The notes beneath the pieces are model-generated. The model ran no database searches. It was given only the letters and a program-made list of their open reading frames with translations, and had not been told where the DNA came from. From NCBI GenBank assembly GCA_937974825.1, contig CALJVD010000003.1:1-9202 (forward strand): a DNA stretch of 9,202 nt, read 5' to 3'. Origin of the DNA: an uncultured Oceanospirillaceae bacterium (lineage in GTDB: Bacteria; Pseudomonadota; Gammaproteobacteria; Pseudomonadales; Oceanobacteraceae). Below, one piece after another: positions 1 to 6,999 of this stretch (the stretch's first letter is position 1; each line of letters starts with the position of its first letter). The position numbers and the translations under genes were made by a program.

Positions 1-119
1 AAGCCCAAGAAGAAATTCTTTTGGGTATTGCTGATATTGCCCACGCTAAAGGTTGCAAGGTACTGCCAATCAATCATGTGCGTATAAATGAAGCGCCTGT
101 GTTAGAAACAGAGCTTTAA
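1..119 (+). CDS. C-terminal end of an unidentified protein (possibly MscS-type channel), 5' truncated
   Basis: An open frame runs from the window edge (first full codon at base 3) to a TAA at 117-119, giving 38 residues that begin AQEEILLGIADIAHAKGCKV and finish ...VLETEL. The pattern of an acidic/amphipathic helix, then a Gly, then a short strand containing Pro (about residues 2-28) resembles the carboxy-terminal end of MscS-family mechanosensitive channels, where a helix that starts near 'RE-x-LL-x-I' is followed by a G-x-x-x-x-x-P strand. That is a weak resemblance over a very short piece, so the family is only a suggestion. The gene converges on nhaC. No poly-T follows the nearby hairpin in its own direction, so its own terminator is not evident. 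Confidence 0.5.
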   Translation, partial: AQEEILLGIADIAHAKGCKVLPINHVRINEAPVLETEL

Positions 120-142
120 TTTTTTATTAAAAGTGAAAACCC

Positions 143-189
143 GCTGAGTAGACTGTTAACTAATACAATGTCTTAACAGTCTACTCAGC
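143..189 (-). terminator. Inverted repeat, probable nhaC terminator, overlapping the nhaC stop codon
   Basis: Bases 143-159 (GCTGAGTAGACTGTTAA) are the perfect 17-bp reverse complement of 173-189, separated by a 13-base loop. Read on the minus strand, the stem is followed by GGGTTTTCACTTTT, a short broken T tract, which fits an intrinsic terminator for nhaC. In the plus direction the stem is followed by AAGAATGC, not by T residues, so termination of the left-hand gene is less certain. The stem includes the nhaC stop (TAG at 183-181) and its last two codons. Confidence 0.6.
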
Positions 190-1758
190 AAGAATGCTTT
201 CCAGTTTTGTATCACTCAAAACAGCCCAAGCTCCTAACACCACCGCAAAGCATATTCCTGCCGCTATAAAGGCAAGTAACAGGTTGCCTGTAATTCCCAA
301 CATTAAGAACCCAACAATGCTCACCAGTGCAATAGACAGTGCGTAGGGCAGTTGTGTAATGACGTGGTCAATGTGGTGACATGAGGCGCCTGTGGAAGAC
401 AATATGGTGGTGTCTGATATGGGCGAGCAGTGGTCACCGAAAACAGCGCCTGCCATCACAGCCGCCAAGCCAGGCATAAGCATAGTGGTATCAATCGCCA
501 TGGTCATATCGGCTGCTAAAGGCAGCATAATGCCAAAGGTTCCCCAACTAGTGCCGGTAGACAAAGCCATAACCCCAGCAAGAATAAACAGTAAGGTTGG
601 GAGTAGGTATAAGGGGATGTTTTGTTGTACAAAAGAGGCTAAATACTTTCCTGTTTCTAGTTGGCCTATTAAACTCGCCGTCATCCATGCCAGTAATAAT
701 ATGTAAATAGCCGGTAACATGCCTTTAATACCTGCGCTTAGGGTGTACCACCAACCGGATAGCGGTACACGTTTTTGTATTAAAAACACACTGCACACAA
801 GCATGCTCGACAATCCACCTAACACTAATGAAAGACCAACGTCGGTGTGCTCTAAGGCGCCTAAGATTGAGAATTCTAGCTGTTGTGCCGTTAAGTTTTG
901 ATGGCCAGTCCAGAATAAACAGCCAATGGAAACAACCGTTAAGGTAAAGATTGCGAGTAGCAGATGGCTCACTTTGCCTTTGTGTTCATCGTGCTCAATA
1001 ACGCCGGGTGGAACGCCTTTGCTGGCATCATACAGTTGGCCGTTAAGGGCATTTTGTTCGTGCGTACGCATAGGACCTAAGTCCCAATTTCCACGAATAA
1101 CGAAAATCACCATCAGCAGTGCAAAAATAGCGTAGAAGTTCATGCTCCCCATGCTTATAAAAACCATTAAAGGGGTGTGGTCGGTTAGTTCGTGGGTAAT
1201 CAGTAGGCCGCCTAGCACAGCAATAATATAGGCACCCCAGGAAGATACAGGCATTAAAACGCAGACAGGTGCTGCGGTTGAGTCTAATAAGTAAGCAAGC
1301 TTTGCTCTAGAAATATTAAAGCGGTCGGTGACGGGGCGGCAAATTGCCCCAGCCGATAAACTATGAAAGTAATCATCAATAAAAAATAGAAATACTAACA
1401 GGCCGGTAATGGCTTTTGCTTGGCGACGGCTTTTAATTTTTGTTTGTGCCCATTCAGCAAAGGCTAGCGTGGCACCCGATCGGCCAAGCATGCTTATGAT
1501 ACAGCCGATAAGCAGTAAAAAAATAAGTATGTTGAAGCTCCAGTCATTAAGCTGGTCGTCTTTCCAAAATAGGCTGATAACTTCGTTGAACAGATGTTGT
1601 GCGGAGGCTAACGGTTGGAACTGTTCTATAAACAATACAGATAAAAGAATACCTAACCCAAGCGATAGTAAAACCCGTCGGGTAGCAATGGCTAGAATAA
1701 TCACTAAAAACGGCGGTATTAAAGACCAAGCCGATAGGATAAAAGGGTTGGATTCCAC
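181..1758 (-). CDS. nhaC: NhaC-family Na+/H+ antiporter
   Basis: 525-residue polytopic inner-membrane protein of the NhaC antiporter family (COG1757), expected to exchange cytoplasmic Na+ for external H+. It has about a dozen hydrophobic segments (for example 12-45, 76-91, 115-129, 204-221, 264-284, 308-327, 345-366, 382-400, 470-513). Family signatures are visible: FIDDYFHSLSAGA at 127-139 with paired Asp, STGTSWGTFGIMLPLA at 400-415, and FGDHCSPISDTTILSSTG at 440-457, polar motifs typical of the ion path. The start is GTG at 1758 because AGAGG lies 5 bases upstream of it. It is the only gene of its transcript: terminators flank it on both sides (143-189 and the rne terminator at 1933-1958), and its leader holds a candidate promoter and hairpin. 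Some family members exchange organic acids (malate/lactate, MleN), so the exact substrate is inferred only from the family. Confidence 0.9.
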   Translation of the reverse strand: MESNPFILSAWSLIPPFLVIILAIATRRVLLSLGLGILLSVLFIEQFQPLASAQHLFNEVISLFWKDDQLNDWSFNILIFLLLIGCIISMLGRSGATLAFAEWAQTKIKSRRQAKAITGLLVFLFFIDDYFHSLSAGAICRPVTDRFNISRAKLAYLLDSTAAPVCVLMPVSSWGAYIIAVLGGLLITHELTDHTPLMVFISMGSMNFYAIFALLMVIFVIRGNWDLGPMRTHEQNALNGQLYDASKGVPPGVIEHDEHKGKVSHLLLAIFTLTVVSIGCLFWTGHQNLTAQQLEFSILGALEHTDVGLSLVLGGLSSMLVCSVFLIQKRVPLSGWWYTLSAGIKGMLPAIYILLLAWMTASLIGQLETGKYLASFVQQNIPLYLLPTLLFILAGVMALSTGTSWGTFGIMLPLAADMTMAIDTTMLMPGLAAVMAGAVFGDHCSPISDTTILSSTGASCHHIDHVITQLPYALSIALVSIVGFLMLGITGNLLLAFIAAGICFAVVLGAWAVLSDTKLESILAE

Positions 1759-1776
1759 TTTAACCTCTAATGTGGG

Positions 1777-1810
1777 TTTAGGTTGCTAGCAATACACATG
1801 GCAACCTAAA
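1777..1810 (-). promoter_or_regulatory. Hairpin in the nhaC 5' leader
   Basis: TTTAGGTTGC at 1777-1786 is the perfect 10-bp complement of GCAACCTAAA at 1801-1810, with a 14-base loop. In the nhaC transcript it would form just upstream of the AGAGG ribosome binding site (about 1764-1768). No T tract follows it on either strand, so it is not an ordinary terminator. A role in translation control or mRNA stability is possible but not shown; I could not match it to a known riboswitch by eye. Confidence 0.4.
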
Positions 1811-1894
1811 AGGTTTAAAACAGGTAAGGGCTGAATAGTACTGTTTATCCATCACAATTCAATTTTTTTCTGTAACTGATTATTTGCAGCCAGT

Positions 1895-1922
1895 TTTATC
1901 ACTGGTGTTGCTTTTAGGTCAA
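1895..1922 (-). promoter_or_regulatory. Candidate sigma70 promoter of nhaC
   Basis: On the minus strand, TTGACC (1922-1917; 5 of 6 bases match the -35 consensus) is followed after 16 bases by GATAAA (1900-1895; 4 of 6 match -10). Transcription would start near 1888 and give a leader of about 130 nt. The -10 element is the loop of a small dyad, CCAGT (1890-1894) and ACTGG (1901-1905), which could be a repressor site or chance. It lies immediately downstream of the rne terminator, where an independent nhaC promoter is expected. Confidence 0.45.
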
Positions 1923-1932
1923 AGTTGAAACA

Positions 1933-1958
1933 AAAAGGCCGCTAAATAGCGGCCTTTT
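1933..1958 (-). terminator. Intrinsic terminator of rne
   Basis: AAAAGGCCGCT (1933-1943) and AGCGGCCTTTT (1948-1958) form a perfect 11-bp GC-rich stem with a 4-base loop. On the minus strand it ends in TTTTT, directly 17 bases after the rne stop codon (TAG at 1978-1976). It is symmetrical, so it could also work in the plus direction, but no plus-strand gene ends here. It separates rne from nhaC. Confidence 0.9.
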
Positions 1959-1975
1959 GTATGGGAAGAGTGTCG

Positions 1976-4900
1976 CTATTCAGCGTTATCTTCTTTAGTG
2001 TCAGTAGTGGTTGGTTGCTCATCCTGACGTTCGTTGCGTGGGTCGTTAGGTGCACGACCTTCGGAAACGCGACGGCTACGACGCGGTTTAACAACAGGTG
2101 TCACTACAGAAATTTCTAATTTAGAGGTTTCTGGTGAAAACACTACTTCTTCTTTGTTTTCTTCTGCTTTTGCGGCTTCAGCTTGAGCTTTGGCTAAGGC
2201 TGCTTTTCTTTCACGTGCAGAAAGTGGCTTAGTTTTAGGCTCATCCTTTATTTCTAAAGAAGTGCTGGTTGGTTTTGCTTCAGCTTTTTCTTCAGTTTCT
2301 ACTTTTGCTTCAGAAACTTCTTTTTTAGCTGGTGCTTCTTCTTGAGCAGCTTCTTTTTCAGTTGTTTCTGCTGTTACTTCAGTTGTCGCTGCGGGTGCTT
2401 CAGCGTTATTTGCTTTAGCATCGGCAACTTCTGACTTAGCAGGTTCTTGAGGAGCGGTTTCTTGTTGTTTTACAACAGGCGCTTTCTCTTCGGTTTTTTC
2501 AGCTTGTGCTTCAACCTTAGCTGGAGCCTCTGTTTCTACTTTGGCTTCAGTTTTAACGTCAGTCTTTTCAGTGCTAACTTTGGTTTCAGCCTTTGCTTCA
2601 ACCGGAGCTGCTGCAGTTTTTTGAGTTGCTTTCTCTTCGCTAGGCTTTTCTTTTTCAGGCTTAGCTTGAGTGTTGCTCTCGTTTTTATGAGTAGCTTCGT
2701 TGTTGTTTTCATTCTTCTCTTTAGCTACCGCTGGTGTATTGCGGTTGTCACGAGGAGAACGAGTACGACGGCTGCGACGACGACGTGTGTTTTCTTCGCC
2801 TGATGCATTAGCGTTTTCTTGTTGGCCTTGAGTTTTTTGCTCAGTGCCTGTGTTTTCAGCCTTGTCTTGCTTTGCTTCAACGTTAGCTGGTTTAGTTGTT
2901 TTTTCTACAGCTTGTACTTCAGTGGCTGCTACAACGTTATTCTGCTTATCGTCTTCAACACTGGTATCAAAACGCATTTCTGGGCGAGCAGGGCGGTTGC
3001 CGTTACGCTCACGGCGAGGTGCTGATGCTTGCTGTGTTTTTTGCTCATCGCTTTTCTCGCGTGCAGGACGCTCGTTACGATTACGGTTTGAGTTACCACG
3101 TTGTTCGTTGCGATCGGTCTTGTTGTCGTTACGCTCGTTACGGGCGTTGCGAGGGTTACGATTATTAGTGCGATCGTTATTGTTAGAGCGCTCGCTGTTA
3201 TTGCGATTACGGTTGTTGTTGCGACCGTTTGCATTGCGCTCACGTGGTTTGCGGTTTGCGTTGTTGCTTGATTTTTTAGCAGGCTTCTTAGTGGTTTTCT
3301 TGTCTTCTTCGCTTGCACTAATTAAACCACTCAATGCTTTACCGATACGAGCTAACAAGCCTGGTTTCGCTACTGCCACAGCTTTAGGACGTGGCACAGA
3401 TTTAACCGCTGCTTGTTGTGGTTTTGGTGCGTTTGATGTTTCTAAGTCCAAGCCAAAGTTAACATCTTCTTCGTCAAAACGATGCTCATAGCTTGTTTCA
3501 TCGATAATAGAGTCGTCTGGACGTAAACGTATTACTTCGTAATGCGGTGTTTCCATATTTGGGTTTGGAAGAATCACAACATTTGTTTTATTACGTTTCT
3601 CAATTTCAGCAATTAAGCCACGCTTTTCGTTTAATAAGAACGTACCGACAGAAACGGGCACTATGGCACGAATTTGTCCGGTGTTTTCTTTGGCTGCTTC
3701 TTCTTCGATTAAACGTAAGATCGATAGACCGGTCGACTGAATGTCACGAACAACACCCGTACCGTTACAGCGAGGGCACACGTGGCCGCTTGATTCTTCT
3801 AATGAAGGACGTAAGCGTTGGCGTGACATTTCCATTAATCCAAAGCGAGAAATACGACCGACCTGTACGCGGGCACGATCCATTTCTAGGGCTTGTTTTA
3901 AACGGGTTTCAACTTCACGTTGGTTTTTGGCCGACAGCATATCGATAAAGTCGATAACCACTAAACCACCCATATCGCGTAGACGTAATTGACGAGCAAT
4001 TTCATCAGCAGCTTCTAGGTTAGTGTTGACCGCGGTGTCTTCAATGTCAGAGCCTTTGGTAGCACGTGAAGAGTTAATGTCGATTGACACTAATGCTTCG
4101 GTTGGATCAATAACAATAGAGCCACCTGAAGGCAGTTTTACTTCACGTTGGAATGCCGATTCAATTTGAGTTTCAATTTGGAAACGATTGAATAAAGGAA
4201 TAGTGTCTTCGTACAGTTTGAACTTGTGCTGTACGGCAGGCATTACTTGTTCAACAAAGTTGATGGCTTCTTCGTAGGCTTCAGGTGTATCAATTAAGAT
4301 TTCACCAATATCTGGACGTAAGTAGTCGCGAATAGCACGAATAATAACGTTAGATTCTTGTAGTAATAAGCAGGGAGCTGAACGCTCATCTGAAGCGCGT
4401 TTGATCGCCTCCCACAGGCGTACTAGATAGTCTAAGTCAGCTTGAAGTTCTTCAGGAGTACGGCCAATACCAGCAGTACGAACGATCACACCCATTTTAC
4501 TAGGGACGTTTACGTTGCGCATCGCTTCGCGTAGCTCTGAACGCTCTTCGCCTTCAATACGACGAGAAATACCACCAGCACGAGGGTTGTTTGGCATTAG
4601 AACCAAATAACGACCAGCTAAAGATACTTGGGTAGTTAGGGCTGCGCCTTTGTTACCACGTTCTTCTTTGTCTACTTGAACAATGATCTCTTGACCTTCT
4701 TTTAGCACTTCTTTAATGCTAACGCGGCCAGGACCAGGATCTTTAACAAAGTAGTCGCGTACAATTTCTTTTAGAGGAAGGAAACCGTGGCGGTCTGCAC
4801 CAAAGTCTACGAAGGCCGCTTCAAGACTTGGCTCGATGCGCGTAATTTTGCCTTTGTAAACGTTTGATTTTTTCTGTTCGCGGATTCCGGATTCAATGTC

Positions 4901-4981
4901 TAAATCAAATAATTTTTGCCCATCGACTAGGGCAACACGCAACTCTTCGGTTTGAGTTGCGTTAATAAGCATTCTTTTCAT
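1976..4981 (-). CDS. rne: Ribonuclease E, degradosome scaffold
   Basis: 1001-residue RNase E, the essential endonuclease that initiates mRNA decay and processes rRNA and tRNA at the inner membrane. The start is ATG at 4981 (MKRMLINATQ..., as in E. coli); an in-frame TTG at 5008 would add nine residues but matches nothing in the family. The amino half is canonical: S1 domain about 36-118, 5'-sensor RTAG at 168-171, catalytic Asp301 and Asp344 (E. coli D303 and D346), and the zinc-link CPRC at 402-405. Residues 541-555 (GLLARIGKALSGLIS) match the amphipathic membrane-anchor helix, segment A. The rest is low complexity: Asn/Arg-rich about 573-665, an Arg cluster RRRRSRR at 733-739, Ala/Glu/Lys/Thr-rich about 750-945, and a final basic patch with GRAPNDPRNE at 975-984. 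Partner sites for helicase or enolase cannot be located by eye. A terminator follows the stop, and the long leader suggests autoregulation. Confidence 0.97.
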   Translation of the reverse strand: MKRMLINATQTEELRVALVDGQKLFDLDIESGIREQKKSNVYKGKITRIEPSLEAAFVDFGADRHGFLPLKEIVRDYFVKDPGPGRVSIKEVLKEGQEIIVQVDKEERGNKGAALTTQVSLAGRYLVLMPNNPRAGGISRRIEGEERSELREAMRNVNVPSKMGVIVRTAGIGRTPEELQADLDYLVRLWEAIKRASDERSAPCLLLQESNVIIRAIRDYLRPDIGEILIDTPEAYEEAINFVEQVMPAVQHKFKLYEDTIPLFNRFQIETQIESAFQREVKLPSGGSIVIDPTEALVSIDINSSRATKGSDIEDTAVNTNLEAADEIARQLRLRDMGGLVVIDFIDMLSAKNQREVETRLKQALEMDRARVQVGRISRFGLMEMSRQRLRPSLEESSGHVCPRCNGTGVVRDIQSTGLSILRLIEEEAAKENTGQIRAIVPVSVGTFLLNEKRGLIAEIEKRNKTNVVILPNPNMETPHYEVIRLRPDDSIIDETSYEHRFDEEDVNFGLDLETSNAPKPQQAAVKSVPRPKAVAVAKPGLLARIGKALSGLISASEEDKKTTKKPAKKSSNNANRKPRERNANGRNNNRNRNNSERSNNNDRTNNRNPRNARNERNDNKTDRNEQRGNSNRNRNERPAREKSDEQKTQQASAPRRERNGNRPARPEMRFDTSVEDDKQNNVVAATEVQAVEKTTKPANVEAKQDKAENTGTEQKTQGQQENANASGEENTRRRRSRRTRSPRDNRNTPAVAKEKNENNNEATHKNESNTQAKPEKEKPSEEKATQKTAAAPVEAKAETKVSTEKTDVKTEAKVETEAPAKVEAQAEKTEEKAPVVKQQETAPQEPAKSEVADAKANNAEAPAATTEVTAETTEKEAAQEEAPAKKEVSEAKVETEEKAEAKPTSTSLEIKDEPKTKPLSARERKAALAKAQAEAAKAEENKEEVVFSPETSKLEISVVTPVVKPRRSRRVSEGRAPNDPRNERQDEQPTTTDTKEDNAE

Positions 4982-5319
4982 GCTGTACGTATATCTCTTA
5001 TATGGCAACGTACCAGCAGGCTTTGCTCGCTAGCAAAATATTTATGGGTGCTTAGCAATAATTACTGCCATGCTAATGGTCTTTAATGATTTGCTTTGGT
5101 GCCTCTAGTTTGTTGTGCACCAACACTTTCCATAATTTGTAAGTCGAGATAGCTCGCAAGTAGTTGCGTGGTTAATCTCAAACGGTGGCCTCTTAGGGCA
5201 CACTAATTCAATATATTCGGTAGGAAGAGTTTTAACGCTTTACCTTCTTCCTTATACTTACCTATTCGGTCGGCCCTTAGCTTTAGCATGGTGTTATGTA
5301 TATTTACTACCATTGGGCG
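4982..5319 (-). promoter_or_regulatory. Long structured 5' leader of rne (rne5-like, probable autoregulatory element)
   Basis: About 340 bases separate the predicted rne transcription start from its ATG, close to the 361-nt leader of E. coli rne, which RNase E cleaves to control its own mRNA (Rfam rne5). Several hairpins can be drawn in the minus-strand RNA. The largest pairs 5175-5179 with 5146-5150 (GAGAT/ATCTC) and, beyond an asymmetric internal loop, 5164-5168 with 5155-5159 (CGCAA/TTGCG, loop CTAC). Others pair 5121-5125 with 5111-5115 (TGTTG/CAACA), 5071-5076 with 5052-5057 (TGCTAA/TTAGCA on the plus strand), and 5032-5037 with 5022-5027 (TTTGCT/AGCAAA, loop AGCG). The last lies about 40 bases before the start codon. 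Equivalence to E. coli hp1-hp3 is inferred from position and shape, not from sequence alignment. No gene is seen in this gap (4982-5387). Confidence 0.6.
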
Positions 5320-5325
5320 GTTGCG

Positions 5326-5354
5326 AATATAGCAACATTGTACCATTGCCGCAA
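5326..5354 (-). promoter_or_regulatory. Sigma70 promoter of rne
   Basis: On the minus strand TTGCGG (5354-5349) is followed after exactly 17 bases by TATATT (5331-5326). The -10 matches 5 of 6 consensus bases and the -35 matches 4 of 6 with optimal spacing. The start point would be near 5319, which gives a leader of almost the same length as the E. coli rne p1 transcript. It lies only 34 bases from the divergent rluC start, so the two genes may compete for RNA polymerase. Confidence 0.7.
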
Positions 5355-5387
5355 TTACTGCGTAACAAATTCTACTAGATAATCACT

Positions 5388-6356
5388 ATGTCAAATAATG
5401 CGATAGATACAAGTAAGGTGTCATTTGTCACTGTTACAGAAGCAAATGATGGACAGCGTGTTGATAATTTTCTTTTGTCGGTACTAAGAGGAGTGCCTAA
5501 ACAATTAGTGTATCGCATTGTTCGTAAGGGCGAGGTTAGGGTAAATAAGGGGCGAGTTAAGGCGGATACCCGTGTTCATATTGGCGACTTAGTCAGAATC
5601 CCTCCTATACGTTTACCCGAGCGAGCGCCTATTCCAGATATCGAGCCTAAACAAGCGCAAGAACTTAAAAATGCCATTATCTATGAAGACGACGGCATCA
5701 TTGCTGTTAATAAGCCTAATGGTATGGCAGTGCATGGTGGCAGTGGTATTAGCCTCGGGTTAATTGAAGGTCTGCGTAAAATGCGCCCGGATCATGCTTA
5801 TCTTGAACTTGTGCATCGCCTAGATCGTGATACATCCGGCATTATATTGGTGGCGAAAAAGCGTTCAGTCTTAACGGCACTGCAACGAATGTTGGTCGAT
5901 AAAGCCGGTATTCGTAAACGCTATCTTGCCTTAGTGCACGGTCATTGGCCTAAGAAGATTAAAAAAGTGGATCTGCCTCTTAAAAAGATTGAGCAGCCTA
6001 ATGGTGATCGCATAGTAGTGGTTGATGAAACTGGTAAAGCCTCGTTAACCCGTACTCAGCACTTAAGTCAGGGAGAGCATTACTCATTAATAGAAGCAGA
6101 GCCTATCACTGGGCGTACGCACCAAATTCGGGTGCACTGCCAGTCGCAAGGGTTAAGCATTGCCGGTGATGAAAAATATTGCGATAGCGTTCAGCAAGGG
6201 ATTGATAGAAAAAACAAAGTAGGGCGCTTGTGCTTACATGCCTATCAGCTTACCTTTAGGCACCCTTTAAGTGGTGAGGTACTTACTCTAACCGCACCGT
6301 TAGAAAAAGAGTTTAGAGTTACCATTGAAAAAGTTGGATGTCAGGTTGCGTTATAA
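5388..6356 (+). CDS. rluC: 23S rRNA pseudouridine synthase RluC
   Basis: 322-residue enzyme of the RluA/RluD family; RluC in E. coli (319 aa) isomerises uridines 955, 2504 and 2580 of 23S rRNA, near the peptidyl transferase centre. Residues about 20-80 form the S4 RNA-binding domain (VYRIVRKGEVRVNKGRVK at 41-58 is the RluC-like signature), followed by the catalytic domain with HRLDRDTSG at 143-151, Asp146 being the predicted nucleophile, and GRTHQIRVH near 242-250. The divergent pairing with rne is the standard gammaproteobacterial arrangement and supports RluC over RluD. The ATG at 5388 fits the family length, but no Shine-Dalgarno sequence precedes it (CTAGATAATCACT). Its promoter is unclear: TATACT at 5253-5258 and TATATT at 5299-5304 are decent -10 elements with poor -35 partners. 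Confidence 0.95.
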   Translation: MSNNAIDTSKVSFVTVTEANDGQRVDNFLLSVLRGVPKQLVYRIVRKGEVRVNKGRVKADTRVHIGDLVRIPPIRLPERAPIPDIEPKQAQELKNAIIYEDDGIIAVNKPNGMAVHGGSGISLGLIEGLRKMRPDHAYLELVHRLDRDTSGIILVAKKRSVLTALQRMLVDKAGIRKRYLALVHGHWPKKIKKVDLPLKKIEQPNGDRIVVVDETGKASLTRTQHLSQGEHYSLIEAEPITGRTHQIRVHCQSQGLSIAGDEKYCDSVQQGIDRKNKVGRLCLHAYQLTFRHPLSGEVLTLTAPLEKEFRVTIEKVGCQVAL

Positions 6357-6999
6357 ATTAATTATTTTTGATTGGGATGGCACGCTCGTTAACTCAACTG
6401 AGCGTATTATCGATAGCATGCAGCAGGCTGGTAAGTTTTTAGAGATGCCAGAGCTAGAAGATATCGCTGTGCAACATATTATTGGGTTGGGGTTACCCGA
6501 AGCAATTCGAACCTTATGGCCTGATGCAGATGATGCTCAGGTGGCAGAGATTGCACCTCAGTACGCACGTTTCTTTGTCAGTGATAGTACCGTTGAAATG
6601 AGCATGTTTGACGGTGCTTACGACATGCTTGAAGAACTATTGCGTCAAGGGCATATCTTAGCGGTGGCAACCGGTAAAACGCGAAAGGGGTTAGATCGTA
6701 TGATGCGGGATCTAAAACTAGGGCACTTGTTTGCTGTAACTCGGTGCGCCGATGAAACACGCTCTAAGCCACACCCGCAAATGTTGCATGAGATTTTATC
6801 AGAGCTTGGTGTTGCTCCGCATGAGGCGTTAATGGTAGGTGATACTACCTTCGATTTAGATATGGCTGCCGCGGCTGGAGTTTCTTCTATAGCGATGAGT
6901 CATGGCGCACACGATATTGAAAAACTAATGGCGAGTAAGCCGTTAGCCGTTTGTCACAATATTAATGAACTAAGAGATTGGATACTTACCCATGGATAA
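6325..6999 (+). CDS. HAD-superfamily hydrolase, phosphoglycolate phosphatase-like
   Basis: 224-residue haloacid dehalogenase-type phosphatase with all four motifs: DWDGT at 16-20 (nucleophile Asp16, acid/base Asp18), the motif II Thr116 in VATGK, Lys148 in SKPHP, and GDTTFD at 172-177 (Asp173, Asp177) for Mg2+. The helical insert between motifs I and II (about 30-95) is a C1 cap like that of Gph, implying a small-molecule phosphate ester, but the substrate cannot be read from the sequence. Homologues at this position between rluC and sppA occur in Pseudomonas and relatives, usually annotated only as a HAD hydrolase. The gene overlaps the end of rluC and starts at a TTG: 6325 (AGAG six bases upstream), 6334 or 6346 are all possible, and no in-frame ATG exists before the catalytic motif. 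It overlaps sppA by 8 bases, so translation is probably coupled. Confidence 0.9.
   Translation: MKKLDVRLRYKLIIFDWDGTLVNSTERIIDSMQQAGKFLEMPELEDIAVQHIIGLGLPEAIRTLWPDADDAQVAEIAPQYARFFVSDSTVEMSMFDGAYDMLEELLRQGHILAVATGKTRKGLDRMMRDLKLGHLFAVTRCADETRSKPHPQMLHEILSELGVAPHEALMVGDTTFDLDMAAAAGVSSIAMSHGAHDIEKLMASKPLAVCHNINELRDWILTHG

Noticed and set aside
392..1789. Plus-strand open frames opposite nhaC
   Set aside because: nhaC is strongly supported by family motifs and a good ribosome site; the opposite frames show no domains and no plausible translation signals.
2970..3270. Repeated short units in the Asn/Arg region of rne considered as a CRISPR or tandem-repeat array
   Set aside because: The units are degenerate Arg/Asn/Glu codon runs in frame with rne, without regular repeat/spacer length.
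2447..3948. Several plus-strand and alternative minus-frame open frames of 60-215 codons within rne
   Set aside because: They overlie the repetitive, low-complexity part and the catalytic half of rne. Their translations are rich in Leu/Arg/Ser/Phe or Thr/Val/Ala as expected of shadow frames, with no family resemblance.
4982..5008. TTG-started N-terminal extension of RNase E by nine residues
   Set aside because: The ATG at 4981 gives exactly the conserved MKRMLINAT start; the extension (MPYKRYTYS) has no family counterpart.
5253..5304. TATACT (5253-5258) and TATATT (5299-5304) as plus-strand promoters for rluC
   Set aside because: The -10 boxes are good but the best -35 partners match only 3 of 6 bases, so I did not list either as a feature.
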